The position numbers were made by a program, and so were the translations under genes. A stretch of DNA of 39,150 bases from Larkinella sp. C7 (GTDB taxonomy: Bacteria > Bacteroidota > Bacteroidia > Cytophagales > Spirosomataceae): assembly GCF_006149005.1 (NCBI RefSeq), contig NZ_VBSL01000027.1:1-39150 (forward strand), read 5' to 3'. Shown here one piece after another: positions 15,632 to 24,837 of this stretch. A model generated the notes under the pieces. That model was not told the DNA's origin, made no database searches, and saw nothing but the letters and a program-made list of their open reading frames with translations. The first letter of the stretch is position 1. Every line of letters begins with the position of its first letter.

Positions 15632-18600
15632 ATGAACATGGTTTCCCTGATCGCCAACTCCGGCATCCAGTTTATAGATATTCCCCTTAACCTCGGTGAT
15701 ACGAGCGCGGCCCCCAAACTGCGTTTTGAGTATGCCGAACAGGAAGACCCCGACAACGACCGGGTGTATCTGATCATCCCGTACATGCTCGAAAACGGAA
15801 AGTACATCAGCCGCCTGGACATCAACGCCGAAGCCTTCCGCCCCGACCGCTCCATCGATGAAAGCAAAATCAGGCCCGAAAACCTGAACTACATCCGGGA
15901 AGATCACCTGATCAATCTCCAGGGTCGCTATGCGCTCGATGTCCTGGAGGGCGTCTGGCTCCCCCTGCCCTATTTCCGCACCGATCACTACGACGCCGGC
16001 AAACTGATGCCCGGCCCGCAGTCCTGGGCGCGCATGTACCTCGGCCGGATCAGCTCGCAGGAAAAAGCCGAGGGCAGCCCCTATACCCACAAACTGGTGC
16101 TGGCCTTCGATACGCACTGCGACGACAAGTATGACCCACGGCTCAACCATACGTATTACGTCGTGCCGGATTCCAGCGATCCGGAAGGTGGCAACACCCG
16201 CTTCAAGTGTGCTACCCACGAAGACACCAACGGTTTTTTTCTGTCGCAGAAACGCGTCAACGACTGGCTGGAAGAAGTGATTACGAAACGGAAAAGCCGG
16301 ATTCCACGCCAGCTTACCAGCGAACCCCACCACCTGCTGCACCTGGGGCTGTATATGACGCTCCTGAAAATGATCGAGCAGACCAATAGCTGGCCCGTCG
16401 TAACGCTGCAACAGGACGCCCTGGGCCGGAGCATCGACGTCAACCTGGTGCTCGACGTCGGCAATTCGCGCACCTGCGGACTGGTGCTGGAAAGCAGTGC
16501 CCGCGAGCGCGACGCCGAACTCGCCCTGACAGACGCCAAACGCCTGAAAATCCGGGAACTCCGCAACCCGACCCACACCAGCAACAAACCGTTCGAGATG
16601 AAGCTGGCGTTTATGGAAGCGTCTTTTGGCAAAAAAGAAGGGCTGACCGACGACTTCCTGTTCCGCTGGCCCAGCATGGTTCGGGTAGGAACGGAAGCCA
16701 CCCGATACGGGGTCATTTTCGGCGACAACCAGGCCGTCAACGACCAGTATGAAATGACCTTTTCCAGCCCCAAACGGTATTTGTGGGACGCCAAAAAACG
16801 CGAAAAGCCCTGGGGCTATTTTTCCGAACACACCGAGCTGATGCAGAATTCGGCGTCGAGCCTTCCCCTCGCCAACCTGTTTACGAGCGACGGCATGCTA
16901 GTCGATAAGGCCAACAAACTGGCCAGCGCAAACGGCCCGGGACTGATCTACCGGAGCGGCCAGAATCCGCTCTACGCCCGCAGCGCACTGATGACCTTTG
17001 CGCTGACCGAAATTCTGCTCCAGACGCTGAGTTACATCAACAGCTACGAGTTCCGCAACGAACGGGGCGAAGCGGGGGTGCCCCGGCGGTTGCGCCGGAT
17101 CGTGCTGACCTGCCCGACGGCCATGCCCAAAACCGAACGGGTCAAGCTGCGCGAATGTGCCGCCGACGCCCTTCAGGCCCTTCGTGAATACTACGGGGAC
17201 AAGTACAAACTGATTTCGCCCGACCTCGAAATCATTCCCGACTACAGCAAACTGGCTGAAAACGACCCGGTTGAAAGCCGCATTCCGAAAAACCTGAAAG
17301 ACCTGCGGGAAAACCACGACCCCGTTCGGCTGCGCACCTCCTGGGGCTATGATGAAGCCACCTGCAGCCAGTTGGTCTTCATGTACAACGAGATCGTTCA
17401 CCGGTTTGGGCCGGAAAATGCCCCCCGGTTTTTTGAGACCATGGGCCGTCGGCGCACCGACGACCTCGACCAATCCCGCAAATCGCTGATGATCGCCAGC
17501 GTCGACATTGGCGGGGGAACGACCGACCTGATGATTGGCCACTATGAATACGAACCGGGCGCGGTCACCAGCCTCTACCAGAACCCGGTTTTCTGGGAAG
17601 GATTCAACCTGGCCGGCGACCACATCATCAAGAAACTCATTGAAGAGTGTGTGTTGCCGCAAATCGCCCGCGAAGCCCGCCGATTGGGTTGTGGCCGCGC
17701 GGGGCAGGTTTTGTATTCGCTCTTCGGCCCATTCCAGAGCACCGATACCGACCACAAACGCACACTCAAGAAACATTTTGCCAACCAGGTAGCCACGGTT
17801 ATTGCGCAGGGCATGCTGGGACAGATTACCGCCCACCCCGATCAAACCCGTCAGGTGGCTTTCGATGAGTTTTTTCAGGAACACGAAGCGCCGATTCCGA
17901 GCGTGTTGCAGTATGTGAACGAGGGATTCCGGCGCGAAGGGGCCACCGGTTTCGACATCCGGCTGATGAGTTGGGAAGTGTCGCCGGAGGAAATCAACCA
18001 GAAAGCCATTCGTAACGTCATCGGAACGATGCTCCGCGATTTGTGCGGCATCATTTCCCAGTACCAGTGCGATTACGTCCTGCTGTCGGGTCGTCCGTCG
18101 ACGCTGCCGGTGGTGCTGGATCTCTTTCTGGAAAACATGCCGGTTTCGCCCGACCGGATTGTGCCGATGAACCGCATCCGGGTGGCCACCAGCGAAAAAT
18201 TCTGGTATCCCTTCAGCGATCCCCACGAATACACCATCAAGGACCCCAAAACCTGCGTTTCGGTCGGGGCTGCCATCGCCCTGCTCTCGGAACTGGGGCA
18301 TCTGAACGGTTTCCGGCTCGACACACGTCTGCTCGCAGCCCGCATGACTTCCACTGCCGACTACATTGGGTTGCTGACGGATGGCCAGCCACCCCGCATC
18401 AAAAACGAGCATGTGCTGGCCGTCCCCGACGATTCATCCATCGAACCCATCGACGAAATCGAGCTGACCGGTGCCAAAGATACCTTTCTGGGGATGCGCC
18501 AAATGGCGAGTGATCAGTGGATTGCCACGCCTTTGTACAAAATCGAGTTCGACAGCGAACGGGCCAGAACTCTGCTCATGCCCAAACTGCCGCTCAAAGT

Positions 18601-18784
18601 CCGGATTGGTCGCCCGAACCTGCGCGACAAAGAAGGGCTGATCCTGCGCAATAACCTGACGGTGATGGACCCGCAAACGGGCCGCGACATTCCGGCGCTG
18701 AAGCTGACGGTTTGTACGCTGACCGATCCGCACGGTTACTGGCTCGACACCGGAAATTTCTATCTGGACCCTTATTTGAACTGA
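15632..18784 (+). CDS. srfB: SrfB family actin/Hsp70-fold protein
   Basis: 1050 aa from ATG 15632; an upstream in-frame ATG at 15548 lies inside the preceding gene and is less likely. The N-terminus MNMVSLIANSGIQFIDIPL matches the start of the SrfB family (SVTLIANSGVQFLDF in the enterobacterial protein, as I recall it). The ASKHA (actin/Hsp70/sugar kinase) ATP-binding motifs are visible: phosphate 1 LVLDVGNSRTCGL with Asp275, phosphate 2 SVDIGGGTTDLMIG with Asp625, and the adenosine motif LLSGRPSTLP with Gly820. It lacks a signal peptide and acts in the cytosol. SrfB, SrfA and SrfC form the srfABC operon of Salmonella (SsrB-regulated) and of some toxin-bearing Enterobacterales; their biochemistry is poorly defined. 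Here SrfB sits between a zinc-ribbon protein and a coiled-coil protein. Confidence 0.9.
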   Translation: MNMVSLIANSGIQFIDIPLNLGDTSAAPKLRFEYAEQEDPDNDRVYLIIPYMLENGKYISRLDINAEAFRPDRSIDESKIRPENLNYIREDHLINLQGRYALDVLEGVWLPLPYFRTDHYDAGKLMPGPQSWARMYLGRISSQEKAEGSPYTHKLVLAFDTHCDDKYDPRLNHTYYVVPDSSDPEGGNTRFKCATHEDTNGFFLSQKRVNDWLEEVITKRKSRIPRQLTSEPHHLLHLGLYMTLLKMIEQTNSWPVVTLQQDALGRSIDVNLVLDVGNSRTCGLVLESSARERDAELALTDAKRLKIRELRNPTHTSNKPFEMKLAFMEASFGKKEGLTDDFLFRWPSMVRVGTEATRYGVIFGDNQAVNDQYEMTFSSPKRYLWDAKKREKPWGYFSEHTELMQNSASSLPLANLFTSDGMLVDKANKLASANGPGLIYRSGQNPLYARSALMTFALTEILLQTLSYINSYEFRNERGEAGVPRRLRRIVLTCPTAMPKTERVKLRECAADALQALREYYGDKYKLISPDLEIIPDYSKLAENDPVESRIPKNLKDLRENHDPVRLRTSWGYDEATCSQLVFMYNEIVHRFGPENAPRFFETMGRRRTDDLDQSRKSLMIASVDIGGGTTDLMIGHYEYEPGAVTSLYQNPVFWEGFNLAGDHIIKKLIEECVLPQIAREARRLGCGRAGQVLYSLFGPFQSTDTDHKRTLKKHFANQVATVIAQGMLGQITAHPDQTRQVAFDEFFQEHEAPIPSVLQYVNEGFRREGATGFDIRLMSWEVSPEEINQKAIRNVIGTMLRDLCGIISQYQCDYVLLSGRPSTLPVVLDLFLENMPVSPDRIVPMNRIRVATSEKFWYPFSDPHEYTIKDPKTCVSVGAAIALLSELGHLNGFRLDTRLLAARMTSTADYIGLLTDGQPPRIKNEHVLAVPDDSSIEPIDEIELTGAKDTFLGMRQMASDQWIATPLYKIEFDSERARTLLMPKLPLKVRIGRPNLRDKEGLILRNNLTVMDPQTGRDIPALKLTVCTLTDPHGYWLDTGNFYLDPYLN

Positions 18785-18832
18785 CAACCAGGCTATTTCC
18801 CATGATTTGATTGACTGGCTATTGCAACCCGT

Positions 18833-19708
18833 ATGAACGCTCAATCCGACTTTACGCCACCCGATCCATTGCCCACTCCACTTGATTCGTTCGTCAACCA
18901 CCTCCGCGACCTGCTGGGTCCGGAGGTGATTGCGCGTCTGCGGCAAAACCCCAATCTGGCCCTGCCCTACGCCGACGAAAACAGTAGCGACAATGACTGG
19001 CTCCGCCGGGGGTTGCAAACCATTCTGTCGTCCGACGATCTCGAAACGGTGGGCAGCCGGGCCAGGGATTTGCCACTCACGATCAGCCGACCGTTGCAGC
19101 AGCAGATCGAGAATTTGCGCTGGGAGCAACTGGAACAGCAGCAGGCACTGACGCTCGCGCTGGAGCAGAAACAAACCGCCGAAACCGGTCGCGAGCAGGC
19201 CGAAATCGAGGTGTTTCGACTCCGGAAAGAGCGGGCGGCCATGCTACCAGCGGCTGAGTTTGTGCGGTTATTTTTCAGTACTGCCGCCGAAGCCGGTATC
19301 CGGAACCTGCTCATCGAAGCCACGGAGTCGCCCACGCCCGACCTCAACGGTTTTCTGGCGGCTTTTGTGGGCGGGTGGACAGCCTTGCGGGCGTTGGAAA
19401 CGAGCCCGAACGAATCGCCACAGGATGCGGTTCGGCAATACCACCAGGCGCTGACCGATTTGCTGAGCGCCTTGGCGGGCCTGTACATTCCCCAGCGTCG
19501 CGCCCTGCTGGATAAGGTGGCCCAATGGGCGTCGAACCACTTTGAGGATTTCGTTTTTGTGTCGCCCGAAGAAACCCGGCAGGTGGACCCGGCCCTTCAC
19601 AACGTGCAGGGTCTGGGGGGAAATACCGTCCGCGAAGGCCGGTCGTTTGCCGTCATCCGGCGGCAATCACGAACCGTGGTGATTTACGCAGACATCCTTA
19701 CCGAATAA
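18833..19708 (+). CDS. Coiled-coil hypothetical protein between srfB and srfC
   Basis: 291 aa, no signal peptide or membrane segment. Residues about 82-140 form a Glu/Gln/Arg-rich coiled coil (LQQQIENLRWEQLEQQQALT, then LEQKQTAETGREQAEIEVFR). The N-terminal 80 residues and the C-terminal 150 residues have no family I recognise. It ends with a strand-rich block (SFAVIRRQSRTVVIYADILTE). Its place between srfB and srfC suggests a structural or bridging subunit that links the ATPase and the GTPase. It does not show the WGF-type SrfA-like motif that the three downstream proteins carry, so I do not call it SrfA. Confidence 0.75.
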   Translation: MNAQSDFTPPDPLPTPLDSFVNHLRDLLGPEVIARLRQNPNLALPYADENSSDNDWLRRGLQTILSSDDLETVGSRARDLPLTISRPLQQQIENLRWEQLEQQQALTLALEQKQTAETGREQAEIEVFRLRKERAAMLPAAEFVRLFFSTAAEAGIRNLLIEATESPTPDLNGFLAAFVGGWTALRALETSPNESPQDAVRQYHQALTDLLSALAGLYIPQRRALLDKVAQWASNHFEDFVFVSPEETRQVDPALHNVQGLGGNTVREGRSFAVIRRQSRTVVIYADILTE

Positions 19709-19721
19709 AGATTTTTGATAA

Positions 19722-19739
19722 CCTGAACGGGTGTTCAGG
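19722..19739 (+). other. Short hairpin in the coiled-coil/srfC gap
   Basis: CCTGAAC and GTTCAGG pair perfectly (7 bp) around a GGGT loop. The hairpin lies in the 67-base gap before srfC, 36 bases before its ATG. No T-run follows, so it is not a typical terminator. It could modulate translation or mRNA stability within the operon. Confidence 0.3.
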
Positions 19740-19775
19740 CATAAATATTCGAAAACATCCCGAAACCCATTCACT

Positions 19776-22580
19776 ATGTTTCCTACTCTATCTCAGGAAA
19801 GTCTGCAATTACAGGAGAGCATTCGGCGCGGCACCGAATGGCTGAGTTTATACGAAGAACCCGAAAAACGGCTGAGTACGCTCGATGAACTGGGCAAGCT
19901 GCGCCGACGCGCCAAACGGCTCGAACAGGCCGCCAAAATGCGTCCGGCACTCGCCCTGTTTGGCATCAGTCAGGTTGGAAAATCGTACCTGGTTTCCAAT
20001 CTGGCCCGCATTCCCGGCCACAATCTGTTGCAGATCGAATCGGCGGGAATACCGGCCGAAACCGTTCGGCAAATCACGGGGCACGACGGGCCGATCAGCT
20101 TTATCGACGACATCAACCCCGTGGGGGGCGGAACCGAGGCCACCGGCGTGGTGACGCGCTTTACGACCTACCACCAGAACAACGAGGGCGGTTATTTGCT
20201 GCGGCTGCTGAACCAGTCGGACATCGTGAAAACCATGGCCATTGGGTATCAGTACAACATCATCAATTCGAAATACCCCGAAAAGCTCACGGTCGAGCAA
20301 CTGGATCAACTGCAAAACCGCCTGGAGCGACAACGGCAGGCCACGATTCAGCCGGGAATGACGGAAGACGACATCCTGGATTTGCGGGATTATCTATCGA
20401 AATATTTTCAGGGCATGGACCTCATCGGCACCTTGCGTCGATACAATTACTGGGAGAAAGTGGCCGCGATTGCGCCCTATTTACGGCCCGGCGACCGCTG
20501 GGCCATTTTTGCCCCGCTCTGGCACGAAGACGAGTTCATGACCAACTTATTCAACAAACTGAGTCAGGGGCTGATCGAACTGGGATTTGAGTCGGAAGTA
20601 TGGGTTGGTCTGGAAGCCGTTGCGCCCCAGAAGCAGACGATTGTCGACGTCATGCGGCTGTATGAAATGGACCAGGCCGACAGTCAGCTCAACACCGTAA
20701 CGGTGGTCACCCGCGACAAAAAGCGGATTCAGCTCACGCGGAGCATTCTGACCGGGCTGACCTCCGAGCTGGTGTTGCCCCTGCCCAAAGCGCTCGAAAA
20801 TCACCCCAGCCGCCGGTTTCTGCAACACGCCGACATCCTCGATTTTCCGGGTGCGCGGAGCATGGAAGGCTCACCGGAAAACGTTTTTCAGCAGGAAACC
20901 GAGGTTTCCAAGAAAATGGACCCGTTTCTGCGCGGAAAAGTCTTTTACCTCTTCAACGCCTACAACGATTCGTTCGGGATCAGCAGCCTGCTTTTCTGCA
21001 TGCACAACATGCAGTCGGAGGTGAAAGGCACGCTCAACATCAACAGCATGATCAGCCAGTGGATCGGCATGAATGTGGGCCGCTCGGCGGAGGAGCGCGA
21101 AAAACGCGAACGCGTGCTGAACAACCTGGTGCCGCTGGATGCCCGCGTCGGCGTCGACCGGATCAATCCGTTCTTTCTGGTGCTGACCAAGATCAACGTC
21201 GAGATCGACGAATGCGACCCTACCCGGGTGGGCCGCACGGACCTCTACGACCACATCTGGGAAAAACGGCTGGAGCGGTTTTTCGACAAGGAATTCGACA
21301 AGGTTTCGACCGACAAATGGACGCGAAGCTGGAACGGCCAGAACGATAGTTTCAAAAACACGTTCATGATTCGCGACCCCCGGTATTGCAAAGTCTCGTA
21401 CCAGATCACGGACGGCGTCGAAACCTACAACGAACGCTACACCCCGGCCTTTGCCGACATGGAACGCTCGTTTGTAAACAATGAACACACCAACCGGCAT
21501 TTTCACGATCCGATGACGGCCTGGTATGAAGCCACGCAGCCGGGCCGGAACGGAATCGATTACCTGCTGAAATACCTGTTACCGGCCTGTCATCCGGCCA
21601 TCAAACAGGAACAGATCCGGGAAGCCCTGAATCGGGTTCGGCAGGAAGTGGGGGAGGCTTTGTGCCACCATTACGAGGGCGGATCGGTGGAGGAAAAACT
21701 CATCCGCGCCCGCGAACGCCGGGATCAGCTTCGCAAACCGGTCGGACGGTTGATCAAAGAGAAAAAATTTGGCCGCTTCCTGGCTTCCTTTACCGTCGCC
21801 GAGCAATTTGTGAACGGCAAAGAAAACAGCCTGTGGGATCGCGAGCTGGTTCGCCAGGTGATGAGCCAGCCCGATCTGTTTCTGAAACAGGCTGAATCGA
21901 CCAGCGCGGGTAGTACGTCTGAAGATCCAGATGGCTTAAATGACTTTGTTAATGACCTCCTGAATGTAGGACCCGCTAGTGAGGAATCCGCTCCCAAACC
22001 AGCGCCGGGCTCGGTTTTGGCCACCCGCTATGCAGAAAGCCTACTAGGGCAGTGGGTGACACAACTCAAGCAACTGCGCACCGACCGACAGTTTCAGGGG
22101 CAGTTTGGCCTGGCCGAAAACGAGGTAACGATTCTGGTCGATGAAATGGAGCGGAGCATGGAACGCGACAGCCTGAAAGTACGGGTTGCCGAAGACGTCA
22201 GCCCGTACATTCACCAATCCGATAACCTGGAGGTGGTTCTGACGCTGGGCCGGGCCGCCATCAACGACTTCGTCAATACGCTGGGCTGGTCGCGGGTGAG
22301 TGCCGACGACAAACTCAGCAACAAGGCCGTCTACCAGTCGGCGCCCAACGTGGTGGTTCCCATTTACGGCAATCCGTTGGCCGACGTGCCGGCGAAAAAC
22401 CAGTTGACAACCACGGTGGATGATCCGTCCCGGGTTTTCTATAGCCAGTGGTTCAGCGGTTTCGACAAGTCGTTTGAATACAACGTCCTGCGCGAAGCCA
22501 ACCTGACCGACCCCGAAAAAGCCCGGGTAAATGGCCTGCTCGACACCATCATTAAAGACCTTGGTTATCAGTGCCAGTAA
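19776..22580 (+). CDS. srfC: SrfC family P-loop GTPase-like protein
   Basis: 934 aa from ATG 19776 (MFPTLSQESLQ). The G1/P-loop is GISQVGKS at residues 63-70. A G3-like DFPG is at 356-359 (ADILDFPGARS) and a G4-like TKIN at 471-474 (FFLVLTKINVEID). This set and the length fit the SrfC (virulence factor) family, which resembles large dynamin-like or TRAFAC GTPases with an alpha-helical C-terminal part. No signal or membrane helix is visible. GTP hydrolysis is expected from the family, not shown. It follows the coiled-coil gene and is followed after 20 bases by the subtilase gene. Large GTPases of this kind often remodel membranes or assemble on targets, which would fit a partnership with the membrane-anchored SrfA-like proteins; that is inference. 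Confidence 0.88.
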   Translation: MFPTLSQESLQLQESIRRGTEWLSLYEEPEKRLSTLDELGKLRRRAKRLEQAAKMRPALALFGISQVGKSYLVSNLARIPGHNLLQIESAGIPAETVRQITGHDGPISFIDDINPVGGGTEATGVVTRFTTYHQNNEGGYLLRLLNQSDIVKTMAIGYQYNIINSKYPEKLTVEQLDQLQNRLERQRQATIQPGMTEDDILDLRDYLSKYFQGMDLIGTLRRYNYWEKVAAIAPYLRPGDRWAIFAPLWHEDEFMTNLFNKLSQGLIELGFESEVWVGLEAVAPQKQTIVDVMRLYEMDQADSQLNTVTVVTRDKKRIQLTRSILTGLTSELVLPLPKALENHPSRRFLQHADILDFPGARSMEGSPENVFQQETEVSKKMDPFLRGKVFYLFNAYNDSFGISSLLFCMHNMQSEVKGTLNINSMISQWIGMNVGRSAEEREKRERVLNNLVPLDARVGVDRINPFFLVLTKINVEIDECDPTRVGRTDLYDHIWEKRLERFFDKEFDKVSTDKWTRSWNGQNDSFKNTFMIRDPRYCKVSYQITDGVETYNERYTPAFADMERSFVNNEHTNRHFHDPMTAWYEATQPGRNGIDYLLKYLLPACHPAIKQEQIREALNRVRQEVGEALCHHYEGGSVEEKLIRARERRDQLRKPVGRLIKEKKFGRFLASFTVAEQFVNGKENSLWDRELVRQVMSQPDLFLKQAESTSAGSTSEDPDGLNDFVNDLLNVGPASEESAPKPAPGSVLATRYAESLLGQWVTQLKQLRTDRQFQGQFGLAENEVTILVDEMERSMERDSLKVRVAEDVSPYIHQSDNLEVVLTLGRAAINDFVNTLGWSRVSADDKLSNKAVYQSAPNVVVPIYGNPLADVPAKNQLTTTVDDPSRVFYSQWFSGFDKSFEYNVLREANLTDPEKARVNGLLDTIIKDLGYQCQ

Positions 22581-22600
22581 TCGGTTAGCCCGTTATTCTC

Positions 22601-24832
22601 ATGCCCGCCCACTATCCCATCTTCAGTACGTCGCTCTCCGCTTACCGGCCGGTTATCTGGTTAGCGCAGCCCGTTTACACGCGCTACAACCAGCTTCGGG
22701 ATCTGCTCCGCAGCCGCCTGGGCGAAAGCTACGCGCAGCTTCTGGCCGAGCCGCTCATTCCACCGCCCTACGAACAGACGCGCACCGAAGCCCGCTGGTT
22801 TTCCGATAGTTTTCGGCAGGGAACGCCCTTACCCAACCTCATTCCTCCGGATCGCGCCCGCGTCAGCCAGTTGCTGGATGCCCAGCTCTTCGCCATCCGC
22901 CAACTGGCCGATGAACTCGAACGGACTTCGCAGACGGAAAACCAGCAACTGGGAACCCTGCTGCGGCTCGCCATCGAAATTCCGGGGCCGGAATGCGTGC
23001 TGACCAACGGCGATCAGGCGGTTTTGGTGCTGTGGGGGTTTGAATCCGATCGCAGCCGCCAGGAACGGTTTCGGGTCAATCAGTACCTCAAACACCAGAT
23101 TCCCGAACCGCCAGCGTTGCCGCCGGTGGTGCCGCTGGCAACGTCCATGAATCCGGTACTGTCCTCCAATCCGACCCCGCCCCCGGTACCGGTTCAGCCG
23201 GCACCGGACACCGTGAAAACCCGGCGGTGGTGGTGGGACTGGCGGTGGCCACGCTGGTTCTGGTGGCGACGGCAAACCGACGGTCCGGTGGGTTGCGGGT
23301 GCATCGGCTGGCTGCTGGGACTGCTTCTGCTGTTACTCCTGCTGGGGTTGTTGTACTGGTTCTGGCCCGCGCAATGGGGTCGTCCCGTTGGGGTGGGCGT
23401 ACCGGGTGTCGAAACCGGGCCGGGCGAGATGCCCGGGTCGGGACGAACCCTCAGCCCCCACTTGCCGGATCGCCCGCAGGGAATTGTCGCGCCCGTTGAC
23501 TCAGCTCAGATTATTACCAACCCGAAAGACTCCCTGCAACGCCCGATTATTGGCAACCGATTGAACGTCTTTTTGAAAAAGGAGGTCAATCTGGTCGCGT
23601 TTGTCAACAAAGTGAAAGCCAGTTATACCGACAACGAATTGCAGATCGTGGCCTTCGATACCACCCTGAACGCCCTGCAAGTCCAGATTCCGACCGATCA
23701 GCGGGATGTCTGGCGCGACCGGCTTCAGAAAATGCCGGAAGTGTACCTGGTTTTCGACGAAAGTCTGTTCCAGTCGAGCGGTCTGCCCAACGATCCGGAT
23801 CTGGCAAACCGGACCAGGAACTGGTATTTCGAAGCCATTGGTGCTTTTGAAGCCTGGAATATCACCCGCGGCTCCGATCAGGTGACGGTGGCCGTGCTGG
23901 ATGGCGGTTTTGATACGGGCCACCCCGAACTCCAGAACCAGATTGTGCAAGCCCGCAACATGACCGCCGAGTCGGGGAAGATCAACACCGACAGCCCCGT
24001 CGGTGGCCGACACGGTACGCACGTCGCAGCCACCGTAGCCGGACGGGCGGGCAATGCCGCCGGCACTTCCGGCATTGCACCCAACTGCCGGGTCATGGCC
24101 GTTCAGGTAGGCACCGACAAACCGAGTACGTTAGCGATTGTTTTTGGTCTTCAATATGCCATTAAAAACGGTGCCCGCGTCATCAGTCTATCGCTGGGCC
24201 GCAGTATTCCGGCTCCCGCAGCGGCCAAACTGGCGGCTATGCCCGAAGCCCGGCAAAACGTCCTGCTGGCGAGTTACCAGCAAAGTCCGGCCTATCAAAC
24301 CGAACGCCAATTGTTCGAAACCCTTTTCGGCGAGGCTTCGCGCAATGGCGTCGTCATCGTGAAAGCAACCGGCAACGAAAATATTCCGGCCGGTTTCGAC
24401 CCGATGAACGATACGCCGTACACCATCAATGTGTCGGCGGATGGTCCACCCAACCAGGCGGGCCAGTTCGAACGCGCTTCCTTCAGCAATTACGGCCCGT
24501 TGTCGACCGTGTCGGCACCCGGTGTGCAGATTTACAACGCGGTGCCGGGCGGAGGCTACGACTACATGAGCGGTACGAGCATGGCCACGCCGATCGTGGC
24601 CGGTGGCGTGGCGCTCATGTGTTCCCTGCGTCCGGACCTGAGCCCCGACCGAATCCGGGCTATTCTGGTAAAAACCGGCAACCCGCACCTGGGCGGGAAC
24701 GGCAAATCCATCGGGCCGCTCATTCAGTTGCACAAAGCCCTGGAAGCCTGTCGGCTGGAGCCAAAAGATGCGTGTGCTGCAACGCTCGACAGTCTGAAAC
24801 GGGAAATTGCCAAACTCAAACGCCAGCCCTAA
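22601..24832 (+). CDS. Membrane-anchored subtilisin-like protease with SrfA-like N-terminal domain
   Basis: 743 aa. Residues 1-165 form a domain shared with the next two genes. Its marks are YNQLRDLLRSRLGE, the RWFSD block at 65-69 and the VLVLWGFESD block with Trp145. A Pro-rich linker follows, then a strikingly Trp/Arg-rich stretch (RRWWWDWRWPRWFWWRR, 208-224) and one transmembrane helix at about 234-254 (IGWLLGLLLLLLLLGLLYW). After a propeptide-like segment the S8 protease shows Asp434 (VAVLDGGFDTGHPEL), His471 (GRHGTHVAATVAG), Asn in KATGNENIP and Ser660 (MSGTSMATPIVAGG). The positive-inside rule places the SrfA-like domain in the cytosol and the protease outside. It would let a cytosolic SrfB/SrfC state control an outward-facing protease; that is inference. 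Confidence 0.93.
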   Translation: MPAHYPIFSTSLSAYRPVIWLAQPVYTRYNQLRDLLRSRLGESYAQLLAEPLIPPPYEQTRTEARWFSDSFRQGTPLPNLIPPDRARVSQLLDAQLFAIRQLADELERTSQTENQQLGTLLRLAIEIPGPECVLTNGDQAVLVLWGFESDRSRQERFRVNQYLKHQIPEPPALPPVVPLATSMNPVLSSNPTPPPVPVQPAPDTVKTRRWWWDWRWPRWFWWRRQTDGPVGCGCIGWLLGLLLLLLLLGLLYWFWPAQWGRPVGVGVPGVETGPGEMPGSGRTLSPHLPDRPQGIVAPVDSAQIITNPKDSLQRPIIGNRLNVFLKKEVNLVAFVNKVKASYTDNELQIVAFDTTLNALQVQIPTDQRDVWRDRLQKMPEVYLVFDESLFQSSGLPNDPDLANRTRNWYFEAIGAFEAWNITRGSDQVTVAVLDGGFDTGHPELQNQIVQARNMTAESGKINTDSPVGGRHGTHVAATVAGRAGNAAGTSGIAPNCRVMAVQVGTDKPSTLAIVFGLQYAIKNGARVISLSLGRSIPAPAAAKLAAMPEARQNVLLASYQQSPAYQTERQLFETLFGEASRNGVVIVKATGNENIPAGFDPMNDTPYTINVSADGPPNQAGQFERASFSNYGPLSTVSAPGVQIYNAVPGGGYDYMSGTSMATPIVAGGVALMCSLRPDLSPDRIRAILVKTGNPHLGGNGKSIGPLIQLHKALEACRLEPKDACAATLDSLKREIAKLKRQP

Positions 24833-24837
24833 CGCCT

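Noticed and set aside
15187-18412. Long minus-strand ORFs (up to 504 codons) across the zinc-ribbon and srfB genes
   Set aside because: They are antisense shadows of G+C-rich codons; the + strand has the ATP-binding and ribbon motifs.
24619-24837. Start of the DUF2135-like protein 73 codons earlier
   Set aside because: The added part is an out-of-frame reading of the subtilase gene, and the shared N-terminal domain begins at ATG 24838.
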